Assembly: GCF_900100605.1 (NCBI RefSeq)
Contig: NZ_FNCN01000006.1
Location: 150,476 to 214,475, forward strand
DNA from: Sinosporangium album
Lineage (GTDB): Bacteria; Actinomycetota; Actinomycetes; Streptosporangiales; Streptosporangiaceae
Direction: 5' to 3'
DNA: 64,000 nucleotides
A model generated the notes under the pieces. The model saw only the letters and a list, made by a program, of their open reading frames with translations. It ran no database searches and was not told the origin of the DNA. Shown here one piece after another: positions 1 through 8,347 of this stretch. The position numbers and the translations under genes are program-made. Position 1 is the first letter of the stretch. Every line of letters starts with the position of its first letter.

Positions 1-147
1 TTTAGTACACCAGTGTGAGGAGGCCGTATCTCACAGGTGTGGCAACTGTACCCTTCCAGGGGACTATAACTCACTGGAAAGTCCTGGGATAACTATATAT
101 AAAGAGTATCAAGAATCTTGCCGAACCCCCATCCGCCGGAGTGAATC

Positions 148-396
148 ATGAAATTCATGCGCCGCATCGGCCCGCACCCGCACGATCGCCCGCAAGGAGG
201 GGGTTCTACCGGCCAGAGCTCGTGCCCCGACATATGGGAGCTGGATTCGGGCGACTTCGCGATCATCGGCTTCGACGGACACAACGATCTGATCGGAAAT
301 CTGCCGCACGACGCCAACTGCCATAGCGATGAGCGGATCATCATAATCCCACGCGAGACCCTGATATTAGCCAAACCACAGATTCCGGAGTACTAG
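148..396 (+). CDS. Small conserved-type hypothetical protein, 82 aa
   Basis: I do not recognise a named family. The product is small and soluble, with a Gly/Pro-rich N-terminus, a central CPDIWEL-x-SGDFAIIG stretch and no membrane segment. The ATG is preceded by GGAG at six bases. It ends four bases before the GTG of the following DUF6879-like gene, so the two form a translationally linked pair. Such small partners are common upstream of DUF6879 genes in actinomycetes, often with an XRE-type regulator nearby; any such regulator would lie before this window. Function unknown. Confidence 0.7.
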   Translation: MKFMRRIGPHPHDRPQGGGSTGQSSCPDIWELDSGDFAIIGFDGHNDLIGNLPHDANCHSDERIIIIPRETLILAKPQIPEY

Positions 397-399
397 CAC

Positions 400-993
400 G
401 TGATCCAATTTCCCCTCCCCGAGGATGTCATCGAACGCACCCTGACACGCTCGGAGTGGCGGCTGGAATTTCAGATAGCCCAGTCGTCCACCCGCCATGC
501 GATCAGAAAGCTGGAAAGTCGGCAGAATTACCTGGAGCCCGGCAATCCAAGCTGGGAGGCCTGGATAGCCGGATATGAGAAGCGCGCCCAAGCGCTGGCG
601 GAGGCCAATCGGGCAGAGCAGGCAGGCGTCCTGCGGCCACTCGAGGACAGAGGCGTGTCATTCATCCGCGTACATGTCCTCGAATACCCGCTGACGCCAT
701 ATATCCGATTCGAGCTTGACCACTACCGGATCAGCTCCGAACTCGGAGAGCAGATCTTTCTCGTTGATAGATCCGATATCGAAGACATCGAATCTCAGGA
801 AAGTCTCCAGGACTTCATCCTCTTCGATGAGAGCCGAGCCCTGGTAGAGAAGTTCTCCTCCGAGGGACTTCTGCTCGGGGGTGCGCTAGTGCGTGATCGC
901 GACTACCTGGCCTGGATGGCTGATCTCCACGACTCACTCCGCAAGCGCGGCACTACGTATGAGGCTTTCAGAGAGCGACTCACTCCGCTGTGA
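400..993 (+). CDS. DUF6879-like protein
   Basis: 197 residues, resembling the actinobacterial DUF6879 family (recognised by pattern: an RVHVLEYPLTPYIRFELDHY core followed by SSELGEQIFLVDRSD). No signal peptide or membrane span. The GTG start has GGAG nine bases upstream and lies just after the stop of the 82-residue gene. A Trp/Arg-rich N-terminal helix region precedes the core. The biochemical role is unknown; in other actinomycetes these genes accompany XRE/DUF397 regulatory genes, so a regulatory or toxin-like role is possible but not shown. A strong hairpin follows about 50 bases downstream. Confidence 0.75.
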   Translation: MIQFPLPEDVIERTLTRSEWRLEFQIAQSSTRHAIRKLESRQNYLEPGNPSWEAWIAGYEKRAQALAEANRAEQAGVLRPLEDRGVSFIRVHVLEYPLTPYIRFELDHYRISSELGEQIFLVDRSDIEDIESQESLQDFILFDESRALVEKFSSEGLLLGGALVRDRDYLAWMADLHDSLRKRGTTYEAFRERLTPL

Positions 994-1045
994 GACTGCT
1001 GTGAGACTTCCGAGTCCACCCAGGCACCACGACAGCCAGAGAATG

Positions 1046-1081
1046 TGATCACACTGCCAAACCGGCTTGGCAGTGTGATCA
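1046..1081. terminator. Perfect 15-bp hairpin after the DUF6879 gene
   Basis: TGATCACACTGCCAA and its exact reverse complement are separated by a six-base loop. There is no T-tract on the plus strand. It lies between the DUF6879 gene and the next gene, so it most likely ends the upstream transcript; an operator for the downstream gene is the alternative. Confidence 0.6.
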
Positions 1082-1137
1082 TCCTCGCCCTCAAGACAGG
1101 GCACCGATGAGAAATGACCCGACTACAGGGGCATCCC

Positions 1138-1785
1138 ATGAAGAAGCAGACCTCCCTGCTACCACGGGCTATGCTCTGGATCTCGGCGGCAACTCTACTT
1201 GTTCTTGTCTGGCTGATATCCCCCATCGCACTCGGCACGCTGTTCGACGCGGCTCCGAGGACCCTGGAGCAGCGAGGATCCATAGGTGAATCCTTCGGTG
1301 CGGTCAGCGCTCTGTTCTCGGCCCTTACGCTCTTCGGAATGATCGTGACATTGGCCATTCAACGCAAGGACCTCGCCGGGCAGCGAGAAGAGCTCGCCTA
1401 CCAACGCGAAGAGCTACAGCACACCAGACAAGAACTCAAGAAAGCCGCCGATGCAGGTATCCGAGCACTACACGTCGAAATTCTCAAGCTGAGCATCGAG
1501 CACCCCCATCTCACACCCGTGTGGCCGCGTTGGCCGGATGCCACCATTGAGGAAGAACAGCAGTACCTCTATGCCAATCTCATCGTCGCCCACCAGGAAA
1601 TGCTCTACGAGCAAGGCGTTTTCGGCCGCGATGACGTCGAGGCTGTTTTCCGCCACCTCTTCGAAAGCGAGATCATCTACCGATTCTGGACCCATGCCCG
1701 TAAGACCAGGGCCAAGGTGACTCCGAAGGAGACCAGCACCTGGAGCTTTTTCGAGACCGTGGAGTCGGTTTATCGAACGGTCTAG
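1138..1785 (+). CDS. DUF6082-like two-TM membrane protein
   Basis: About 215 residues. Two hydrophobic segments near the N-terminus (MLWISAATLLVLVWLISPIA and SALFSALTLFGMIVTLAIQ) are followed by a charged QREELAYQREELQHTRQEL coiled coil and a cytoplasmic helical domain. This order matches the actinobacterial DUF6082 family. The ATG at 1138 is chosen because MKKQ directly precedes the first helix and a GGGG sits upstream; an in-frame ATG at 1114 is the alternative. It converges on the pyrophosphorylase gene. Function unknown; the family is often found near DUF6879/XRE gene groups. Confidence 0.7.
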   Translation: MKKQTSLLPRAMLWISAATLLVLVWLISPIALGTLFDAAPRTLEQRGSIGESFGAVSALFSALTLFGMIVTLAIQRKDLAGQREELAYQREELQHTRQELKKAADAGIRALHVEILKLSIEHPHLTPVWPRWPDATIEEEQQYLYANLIVAHQEMLYEQGVFGRDDVEAVFRHLFESEIIYRFWTHARKTRAKVTPKETSTWSFFETVESVYRTV

Positions 1786-1827
1786 AGGGCGCGGAGGCTC
1801 CCTGTCGTACGTGTGGGGTGGAAGGCG

Positions 1828-2946
1828 TCAGAGCTCGCTGGAGGTGCGGATGGCGCAGTCGGGGAGGGTGATGCCGGGCCAGAGGCGGGTGCCGGGGGCG
1901 AGTTCGTTGCGGGGGCCGACGACGGCGTGGTCGCCGATGACGGCGCCTCGGACGATGGCGCCTTCGGCGATGCGGGCGCCGGTGCCGACGACGGAGTCGG
2001 CGACGACGGCGCCGGCGGCGACGCTGCTGTCGTCGCCGAGCACGCTGCCGCTGACATGGGCGCCGGCGGCGACGGCGGCGCGGGCGCCGACGACGGTGCC
2101 GCCTTCGACCTTGGCCTGCGGGGAGACGTCGCTTCCGGGCAGGGCGAGGTGGTCGCCGGGCGGGCCGGGCAGGGCGGGCGAGGCGAGGCGGCCGAGCACG
2201 AGGTCGCGTGAGCCTTGGACGAAGGCGGCGGGCGTGCCGACGTCGAGCCAGTAGGAGTGGTCGGCGTAGCCGAGGACGAGGGCTCCGGCGTCGATGAGGC
2301 CGGGGAAGGTCTGCCGCTCGACGGACACGACCTCGCCGGCGGGGATGGTGTCGATCACGGAGCGGGTGAAGACGTAGCAGCCGGCGTTGATCCGATTGGT
2401 GACCGGGTCGGGGGTCTTCTCCAGGAAGGCGGTGACGCGGCCGGCGTCGTCGGTGGGCACACAGCCGAAGGCGGTGGGGTCGTCGACCTCGGTGAGGTGG
2501 AGGGTGACGGCGGCGCGGCGTTCGACGTGGAGGCGCACCTGGTCGGCGAGGTCGTGGCCGGACAGGACGTCGCCGTTGAGCACGAGCACGGGGTCGTCCG
2601 GGCCGCAGGTGAGCCCGGCGGCGGCGTTGCGGATGGCGCCGCCGGTGCCGAGGGGGCTGTCCTCGGTCACATAGACAAGGGTGAGGCCGAACGCCGACCC
2701 GTCGCTGAAGACCTCTTCGAACATGGCCGCGCGGTAGGAGGTGGCGAACACGACCCGGGTGACTCCGTAGGAGCGGGCGCGGGCGAGCTGGTGGGCGAGG
2801 AACGGCACCCCGGCGGTGGGGAGGAGCGGCTTCGGCGTGTTGATGGTCAGGGGGCGAAGCCTGGTGCCCTGCCCTCCCACGAGCAGGATCGCCTGGAGCT
2901 CGCCTGACGGGTGGGGCGCGGGGGCGCGCACATCGCTCTGCGTCAC
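1828..2946 (-). CDS. NDP-sugar pyrophosphorylase (mannose-1-phosphate guanylyltransferase-like)
   Basis: 372 residues. An N-terminal nucleotidyltransferase fold carries the signature AILLVGGQGTRLRPLT followed by PKPLLP, and the metal-binding VLVLNGDVL. From about residue 270 a left-handed beta-helix of hexapeptide repeats runs to the end. This layout is typical of actinobacterial ManC/RmlA-type enzymes that make GDP-mannose or a similar activated sugar; the exact nucleotide and sugar cannot be told from sequence. The start is GTG. It lies 18 bases after the GT4 gene and is probably co-transcribed with it, so it may supply that enzyme's donor. Confidence 0.85.
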   Translation of the reverse strand: MTQSDVRAPAPHPSGELQAILLVGGQGTRLRPLTINTPKPLLPTAGVPFLAHQLARARSYGVTRVVFATSYRAAMFEEVFSDGSAFGLTLVYVTEDSPLGTGGAIRNAAAGLTCGPDDPVLVLNGDVLSGHDLADQVRLHVERRAAVTLHLTEVDDPTAFGCVPTDDAGRVTAFLEKTPDPVTNRINAGCYVFTRSVIDTIPAGEVVSVERQTFPGLIDAGALVLGYADHSYWLDVGTPAAFVQGSRDLVLGRLASPALPGPPGDHLALPGSDVSPQAKVEGGTVVGARAAVAAGAHVSGSVLGDDSSVAAGAVVADSVVGTGARIAEGAIVRGAVIGDHAVVGPRNELAPGTRLWPGITLPDCAIRTSSEL

Positions 2947-2964
2947 CCCCGAGAGGCTAACGCA

Positions 2965-4086
2965 CTATTCGATCGCCCGTTGGTACGACACCATGTGCGC
3001 CTCCGCCGACGCCTCCCACGTGAACTCCCCGGCGCGGGCCCGAGCGGCGGAGGCCAGCTGTTCACGCTGATCGGGGGAGGTCAGCAGGGTTTCAAGCCCG
3101 CGGGCGATGCCGTCGACGTCGGGCTCGGTGTAGGCGACGGCGTCCCCGCCGACCTCGGGCAGGGCCGTACGGTGGGTGGTGAGTACGGGCGCCCCGCACG
3201 CCATGGCCTCCAGCACCGCCATGCCGAACCCCTCGCCCCGGGATGGGAAGGCGGCGACGAGCGCCCCGCCGAGGAAGCCGGGCAGGTCGGCGAAGGCGAG
3301 ATATCCCGGGCGCACCACTCGGATGCTGGCGGGCACTTCGCCGACGGCGGCGTCGACCTCGTCGTCGTGCACTCCGCCGGCGAGCACAAGAGCGGGCGGG
3401 TTCGGGAGGTTCTCCACCGCACGCACAAATCCGCGGATGAGGTTGGGCACGTTCTTGCGGGGTTCGAGCGCGCCGAGGAACGCGACGTACGGCTGAGCCC
3501 GCAGTCCGAGGCGCGCGGAGACCCTGCGGATCTCGTCGGCGCGCGGTCGGCGGAATCGCTCGGTGTCCACGCCGTGATAGGCGACGTCCAGCCGGGTGGA
3601 GTCGGCGGAGAGCACCCTGACCAGCTCGTCCCGGGTCGCCTTGGACGGCACGATGACCCGGGCGGCGTGCCGGATCGCGGTGCGCGTGGCGGAGCGGAAG
3701 AAGGACGCCTTGTCCTGGCTGTGGTGCGCGGGCTCGGTGAACCACGACACATCGTGCACGGTGGCCACGGTGGGCACGCCCGCCGCGATCGGCATGGAGT
3801 AGTAAGGCGCGTGGATGACCTTGGCGCCGACCCGCTTGGCGAGGATCGGCAGCGCGTTCTGCTCCCAGGCGAGCCTGCTGGCCCTGTGGGCGATGGACAC
3901 CGGGCCCGCCACCACCCGGGCCGACGGCGCGAGATGGCCGTATCTCTCGGTGTCGGCGCGCTGGCACGCGACCGCCAAGTCGACCCCCGCCCGGTCCAGC
4001 GCGCTGATCAATCCGTCCACATATCTCGTCAAAGCGCCACGATCCGCAGGTACGGCAGCGGCATCGACGAGCACGCGAGGCATCAC
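2965..4086 (-). CDS. GT4-family glycosyltransferase
   Basis: 373 residues with the GT-B layout of family GT4: an N-terminal acceptor half, then FLGALEPRKNVPNLIRGF and a C-terminal donor site FPSRGEGFGMAVLEAMACG with the EX7E-type acidic pair. No membrane span, so it is a cytoplasmic or peripheral enzyme. A GTG directly followed by ATG can both serve as start, and GAGGGGAGAG lies upstream. It resembles enzymes that add mannose to lipid-linked or protein-linked glycans. The downstream pyrophosphorylase gene probably belongs to the same operon. Confidence 0.88.
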   Translation of the reverse strand: MMPRVLVDAAAVPADRGALTRYVDGLISALDRAGVDLAVACQRADTERYGHLAPSARVVAGPVSIAHRASRLAWEQNALPILAKRVGAKVIHAPYYSMPIAAGVPTVATVHDVSWFTEPAHHSQDKASFFRSATRTAIRHAARVIVPSKATRDELVRVLSADSTRLDVAYHGVDTERFRRPRADEIRRVSARLGLRAQPYVAFLGALEPRKNVPNLIRGFVRAVENLPNPPALVLAGGVHDDEVDAAVGEVPASIRVVRPGYLAFADLPGFLGGALVAAFPSRGEGFGMAVLEAMACGAPVLTTHRTALPEVGGDAVAYTEPDVDGIARGLETLLTSPDQREQLASAARARAGEFTWEASAEAHMVSYQRAIE

Positions 4087-4280
4087 AATGGATCTCTCCC
4101 CTCAAGATCCGTACGGCGGATTCGACCGCCGTCCCCCCGTTTACTCTATTGCCGCACTCTGCGAATCGTGGGCTAAATCACAGGGCATTTTCCTGAGCTT
4201 GACATGCGCTCCTCTCTCCCACAAAGAGGACTTCCAATCCATATACGGAAGCATTCCTGCATTTCATGCTCGCGCTTTGC

Positions 4281-5318
4281 TCAGGCTTTGAGACGTCCGT
4301 GCGAAGGGCCCGCCCGGCCGACGGCCGTTCGACGGGCGGCGAACCCGCCCGCCGCCGCGCACACCAGGTCACCCGCCACGATGACCACGCGGGAGACCAG
4401 GGCGACGGCGATGGCGGTGCCCTGCGCCGAGGCCGACGCGGCGCCCTGGCCCAGCAGCGGCACGAGGACGGCGACCATCGCGACCTCCCGCACGCCGGCC
4501 CCCGCCGGCACCACGAAGGTCATGATGCCGAGGCACCAGGAGAGGGCGAAGGCGCCGACGGCGAAGACGGCGAGCCGGACGGGCTCCACCCCCTCGGCGA
4601 AGTCGGCGAGGACGGCCGCGAGGTGCATGCCGTACATCACCCAGCCGAGAGCGGCCCACAACAGCGCGGTGAGCATGCCGCGGCGCGTGAGAGGGCGCGG
4701 AAGGGGGTCGCGCCGGAGCCTGCGCAGGCCGAAGGAGATGATCGCGTTGACGACGCGGGGTTCGAGGGCGACCGCGAAGACGGGAATCAGCAGCAGCGCC
4801 CACGCGTAAGGCCCGAGCGCGCGCGGCACGGAGGCGAGGAGGGTGACGGCGGCGATCACCAGGCCGGTGCCGAGCTGCACGGGGAAGGCGAGGAAGAAGG
4901 CCGCGGCGCTGCGCGACCTCGGCACGCCGTGATCGCGGCCCATCTCCATCTGGGCGAGCATCGGCCACACCGAACCCGGGATGTATTTTCCGAGCTGGCC
5001 GATAAAGAAGATCTTGGCCGCTGAGCGCAGCGGGAGCGGCGACCCCAGGTCGGCCAGCAGCGCGCGCCACACCATCATGCCGCAGGCGAGCGCCCCCACG
5101 ACCGCGACCAGCGACAGCAGCGGCGACCACCACGTCAGGCGGGCGAACGCCGCCGCCACCGCGTCCCACTGGCCGGCGACGGCCCACGCGCCGAGCCCGA
5201 GCGCGACCACCAGGAAGGCCACCCGGACCGCCTTGGCCACTCCCCCGCGCCCGCCGCCTCCGGACTCCGCCGGAGGGGAGGCCGTGCCCTCGGGGGCCGC
5301 CGGGCGCTTCTCGCTCAC
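4281..5318 (-). CDS. Flippase-like integral membrane protein (LPG synthase TM-region family)
   Basis: 345 residues with about eight hydrophobic helices, and the family signature IFFIGQLGKYIPGSVWP followed by MEMGRDHG. It belongs to the lysylphosphatidylglycerol synthase TM-region/AglD-like group, thought to translocate or process polyprenyl-linked sugars. The GTG start overlaps the methyltransferase stop by four bases (GTGA), showing translational coupling. A short Pro/Gly/Ala-rich cytoplasmic leader precedes the first helix. A clear paralogue lies about 900 bases away on the other strand with the same GQLGKYxPGxVW motif. Substrate unknown. Confidence 0.82.
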   Translation of the reverse strand: MSEKRPAAPEGTASPPAESGGGGRGGVAKAVRVAFLVVALGLGAWAVAGQWDAVAAAFARLTWWSPLLSLVAVVGALACGMMVWRALLADLGSPLPLRSAAKIFFIGQLGKYIPGSVWPMLAQMEMGRDHGVPRSRSAAAFFLAFPVQLGTGLVIAAVTLLASVPRALGPYAWALLLIPVFAVALEPRVVNAIISFGLRRLRRDPLPRPLTRRGMLTALLWAALGWVMYGMHLAAVLADFAEGVEPVRLAVFAVGAFALSWCLGIMTFVVPAGAGVREVAMVAVLVPLLGQGAASASAQGTAIAVALVSRVVIVAGDLVCAAAGGFAARRTAVGRAGPSHGRLKA

Positions 5319-6184
5319 AGCGGGCGGACCCGCTCGGGCGGCTGGGGCAACCGCGCACCACGCGGCATCATCGGCGTTTTCGTGGCGACCCAGAGATAAG
5401 TGGGCACCACCGGCAGGAGAAGGCGCAGCACGTCCCTCGGCACCCAGGCCAGGACGGCACCGGCCAGCCTGCCGACCACCCCGGGGAACAGCTCCGCGCC
5501 CGCGAAGCGGCCGGGCGTGGCGAGCACCGGGAAGGTGTAGTCCCACACGTGGAAGGCGCGCATCATCCTGCGCAGGCCGCGCCGGGTGCGGAAACGCTCG
5601 TAATAGTGGTCCGCCCGGCCGAAGGCCCGCACATAGCGGTCGGCGAGCGCCGGCGGCAGATAGGACAGGAACGGCAGCTTGTAGTGCGGCTCCATCACCC
5701 CGAGCCGGTTGCCGAGCCCGAGATAGAGGACGCCGGTGTCGGAGAGGACCCGGCGCATCTCCGCGACGACCGCGTCGGGGTCGACGACGTGCTCGTAGAT
5801 GTGGTTGAACACCAGCACGTCCACCGACCCGTCGGGAAACGGCAGCGCGGTGCCGTCGGCGCACACGAACTCGACCCGGTGGCCGAACCGGCCCGCCGCT
5901 CTGCGCAGCCCCGGCACGTCGATGTCGACGCCGAACGTGTGCTCGGCGCCCGCCTCGGCGAGCTCGTCGGCGATGAACCCGGCCGAGCATCCGATGTCGG
6001 CGACCGTCAGCCCCTCAAGGGGCCTGCCTCCGGGACCCGTGGAGCCGCTGCCCAGGAAGTGACCCAGCACCGCAATGATCTTGGCGGCCTTGCGGCGGCG
6101 TTTGGCCTCGTCGAGCATCGCCCCCTGGAACTCGGAGTATTCGAGCTGCGCGACGCGTTCCTTTGCGACTCCCACGCCGCCCAA
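5315..6184 (-). CDS. Class I SAM-dependent methyltransferase
   Basis: 289 residues. Motif I is VADIGCSAGFIADEL and is followed by FGVDIDVPGL. The post-I and motif II region is CADGTALPFPDGSVDVLVFN, with the EHVVDPDAVVAEMRRVL stretch typical of Methyltransf_11. The C-terminal 100 residues contain hydrophobic patches and several aromatic residues, and could bind a lipid-linked acceptor. The start is TTG at 6184, with GTG at 6175 as a likely alternative. It is coupled to the flippase-like gene and divergent from its paralogue. A role in methylating a glycan or polyprenyl glycolipid is inferred from context only. Confidence 0.82.
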   Translation of the reverse strand: MGGVGVAKERVAQLEYSEFQGAMLDEAKRRRKAAKIIAVLGHFLGSGSTGPGGRPLEGLTVADIGCSAGFIADELAEAGAEHTFGVDIDVPGLRRAAGRFGHRVEFVCADGTALPFPDGSVDVLVFNHIYEHVVDPDAVVAEMRRVLSDTGVLYLGLGNRLGVMEPHYKLPFLSYLPPALADRYVRAFGRADHYYERFRTRRGLRRMMRAFHVWDYTFPVLATPGRFAGAELFPGVVGRLAGAVLAWVPRDVLRLLLPVVPTYLWVATKTPMMPRGARLPQPPERVRPL

Positions 6185-6242
6185 CAGTACCGGCGGCGCG
6201 TGTCCGCCACAGCCCGGTAGGGCCGGCGCGTAGTCTTGTCGG

Positions 6243-7208
6243 ATGCTCAGCCGTCTGCGCGCCAGCCGTACGCTCCGCGTCCTCCTCGCGCTGACCGCCC
6301 TGGCCTTCCTCGGATACGGCCTGGCCAGAGACTGGGATCAGACGACCGAGGCCCTCGCCCGCCTGTCGTGGTGGTCGATCGCCGGGGCGTTCGCCGCGGT
6401 GCTGCTCGGGCAGGGCCTGATGCTCGTGGCGTGGCGCGTCGTCGTGGCGGGGCTCGGCTCGCCGCTGGCCTACGGCCTGGCCGCGAGGGTGATGTTCGTC
6501 GGTCAGCTGGGCAAATACGTCCCTGGCACGGTGTGGGCGTATGCCGCCATGATGGAGCTCGGCCGCGACCACGGCTGCCCGCCGAGGCGCACCTTCGCCG
6601 GCACCTCCCTGTCCCTGGTGATCTCGCTCGGCTGCGCGCTCACCCTGGCGGCCGCGACGCTGCCGCTGACCGCGCAGGAGGTCATCCGCCAGGCGTGGTA
6701 TCTCGTGGCGCTGATCCCCGTCATCGTGGTCTGCATGCATCCGCGCGTGCTCACTTGGGGGCTCAACCTGGCCATGCGGATCGCCCGCAGGGAGCCGCTG
6801 GAGCGGGTCCTGCCGGGCTCCGCCGTACTCGTCGCGGCGGCCTGCTCGATAGCGGCCTGGATGATCTACGGCGTGCAGGTGTGGCTGATCACCTCGGATC
6901 TGTCGCCGGGCACCGATCCGTGGACGCTGCTGCTGGTATCGGCGGGCGCTTATGCGATCGCCTGGGCCACCGGGCTGCTGTTCGTGGTGGCCCCGGCGGG
7001 CATCGGCGTCAGGGAAGGGGCTATGGTCCTCGCCCTGACCCCGATCATCGGCGCCGCCGGCGCGCTCGTGGCCGCCGTGGTGACGCGGCTGGTCGTCACC
7101 CTCTGCGACCTGATCTGGGCCGGTGTCGGGTTCATGCTCGGCCGCCGCGCCCACGCCACCCCCCTGCGCGAGGGCGAGCCGATGCCCGAGGCGGGCGTGA
7201 CCACCTGA
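6243..7208 (+). CDS. Flippase-like integral membrane protein, paralogue
   Basis: 321 residues, about eight TM helices, and the same signature as its neighbour: VMFVGQLGKYVPGTVWAY with MELGRDHG. The conserved PAGIGVREGAM loop of this family is present near residue 255. It is transcribed away from the methyltransferase gene from a 58-base divergent intergenic region. Two paralogues flanking one methyltransferase suggest two related lipid-linked substrates, or a heteromeric transporter. The ATG start has no strong ribosome-binding site. Annotated function of the family (flipping or lipid modification) is largely inferred. Confidence 0.82.
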   Translation: MLSRLRASRTLRVLLALTALAFLGYGLARDWDQTTEALARLSWWSIAGAFAAVLLGQGLMLVAWRVVVAGLGSPLAYGLAARVMFVGQLGKYVPGTVWAYAAMMELGRDHGCPPRRTFAGTSLSLVISLGCALTLAAATLPLTAQEVIRQAWYLVALIPVIVVCMHPRVLTWGLNLAMRIARREPLERVLPGSAVLVAAACSIAAWMIYGVQVWLITSDLSPGTDPWTLLLVSAGAYAIAWATGLLFVVAPAGIGVREGAMVLALTPIIGAAGALVAAVVTRLVVTLCDLIWAGVGFMLGRRAHATPLREGEPMPEAGVTT

Positions 7209-7270
7209 GAAGCCCCGCGGCAGGCCGATCTAGCGGCTACCGGTCCGGCGGGCACCGGTCGGGTGGTGGC

Positions 7271-8347
7271 CTATCGGGTGCCAAGCAGGGTGTCGAGATA
7301 TGTCGCCCAGTGCGGGTCGGGGTCCACGGCCTTCACTCCGGCGCGGAGCCGTTCCGGCTCGCCCGGCGCGTAGAAGCGCGCCAGCGCCCCGGCCAGCGCC
7401 TCCGGCGAGCCCGGCTCCACCAGCAGGCCGTCTACCCCGTCGGTGACGTGGTCGGCGAGGCCGCCCACGGTGGTCGCGATCACGGGGACGCCGTGCTCGT
7501 GCCCCAGCCAGACGTTCTGGCTGGCCGTCGCCGAGCGGTACGGCAGCACCAGCGCGTCCGCCTCCGCGAACAAGGCGGGCACATCCTCGGCCGCCACGTA
7601 GCCCGGCCGCAGCTCCACCCGGTCGCCGAGGCCGAGTTCGCGCACGAGCGCCGTCGTGTCGTCCAGCCCGCCCCAGAACTCCCCGGCGACCGTGAGCCGC
7701 ACGCCGGGCGTCGCAGCGAGCGCGCGCAGCAGCAGGTCAAGCCCCTTGTACGGCCTCACCATGCCGAAGAACAGCAGCCTGCGGCGCACCGCCTCACTCC
7801 CCGGCCGCCCCGCGGCCGTCACCGGCAGGTGCGGCGGCAGCCCCGCCACGGCCACGGGCGCGGGCGTCAGCTCGCGGGCCAGCGCGCCCTGCGCGTCGGA
7901 GTGCGCGAGGACCCGGTCGACGCGGCGCAGCAGCGCCTTCACCAGCGGCACGTCGTACGGCTTGCGCTCATGCGGCAGCACGTTGTGGCAGAGGGCGAGG
8001 ACCGGGGCCTTTTGGGCTATGCCGTACAGGATGCCGAGGTAGGGCGGGACCTGCACCGGGCTGAGCACGGTGAGCACGACGAGGTCGGCCGACCGTGCCG
8101 CGCGGCCCCGGCGCACCCAGCCGTCGGGCCTGCGCCAGTCGAGCCGCCGATTGGTGTGGGGGAACGGCGTGCCCTCCGGCGCGCTGATCGTCTGCTGTCC
8201 GGGATAGAGGAAGGAGGGGTATTGCGCCTTCCAGGACTCGATGACCACCTCGTGCCCGCGGGCGGCGAGCCGGTGGGCGAGCTCGGTCGTGTGCTGGGCC
8301 CCGCCGCCTTTGTAGGGATATGTCGGGCCGACGATCGCGATGCGCAT
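7271..8347 (-). CDS. GT4-family glycosyltransferase
   Basis: 358 residues. It starts MRIAIVGPTYPYKGGGAQHT, the usual GT4 N-terminus with the Gly-rich acceptor loop. A LLFFGMVRPYKGLDLLLRAL segment opens the donor domain, and ADALVLPYRSATASQNVWLG replaces the common EGF-type loop. The ATG overlaps the preceding GT2 stop by one base (TGATG), so the two are coupled. Upstream in-frame codons belong to the GT2 gene region and are not part of this protein. Likely adds a sugar to the glycan started by the GT2 partner. Confidence 0.87.
   Translation of the reverse strand: MRIAIVGPTYPYKGGGAQHTTELAHRLAARGHEVVIESWKAQYPSFLYPGQQTISAPEGTPFPHTNRRLDWRRPDGWVRRGRAARSADLVVLTVLSPVQVPPYLGILYGIAQKAPVLALCHNVLPHERKPYDVPLVKALLRRVDRVLAHSDAQGALARELTPAPVAVAGLPPHLPVTAAGRPGSEAVRRRLLFFGMVRPYKGLDLLLRALAATPGVRLTVAGEFWGGLDDTTALVRELGLGDRVELRPGYVAAEDVPALFAEADALVLPYRSATASQNVWLGHEHGVPVIATTVGGLADHVTDGVDGLLVEPGSPEALAGALARFYAPGEPERLRAGVKAVDPDPHWATYLDTLLGTR

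Noticed and set aside
1840-2110. Dense GACGACGGCGCC-like repeats on the plus strand
   Set aside because: They reflect the hexapeptide beta-helix of the pyrophosphorylase on the other strand together with high GC codon use.
4281-5990. Single long frame covering both the flippase-like protein and part of the methyltransferase region
   Set aside because: The upstream part is a shadow of the methyltransferase in another frame; the GTGA overlap gives the true start at 5318.
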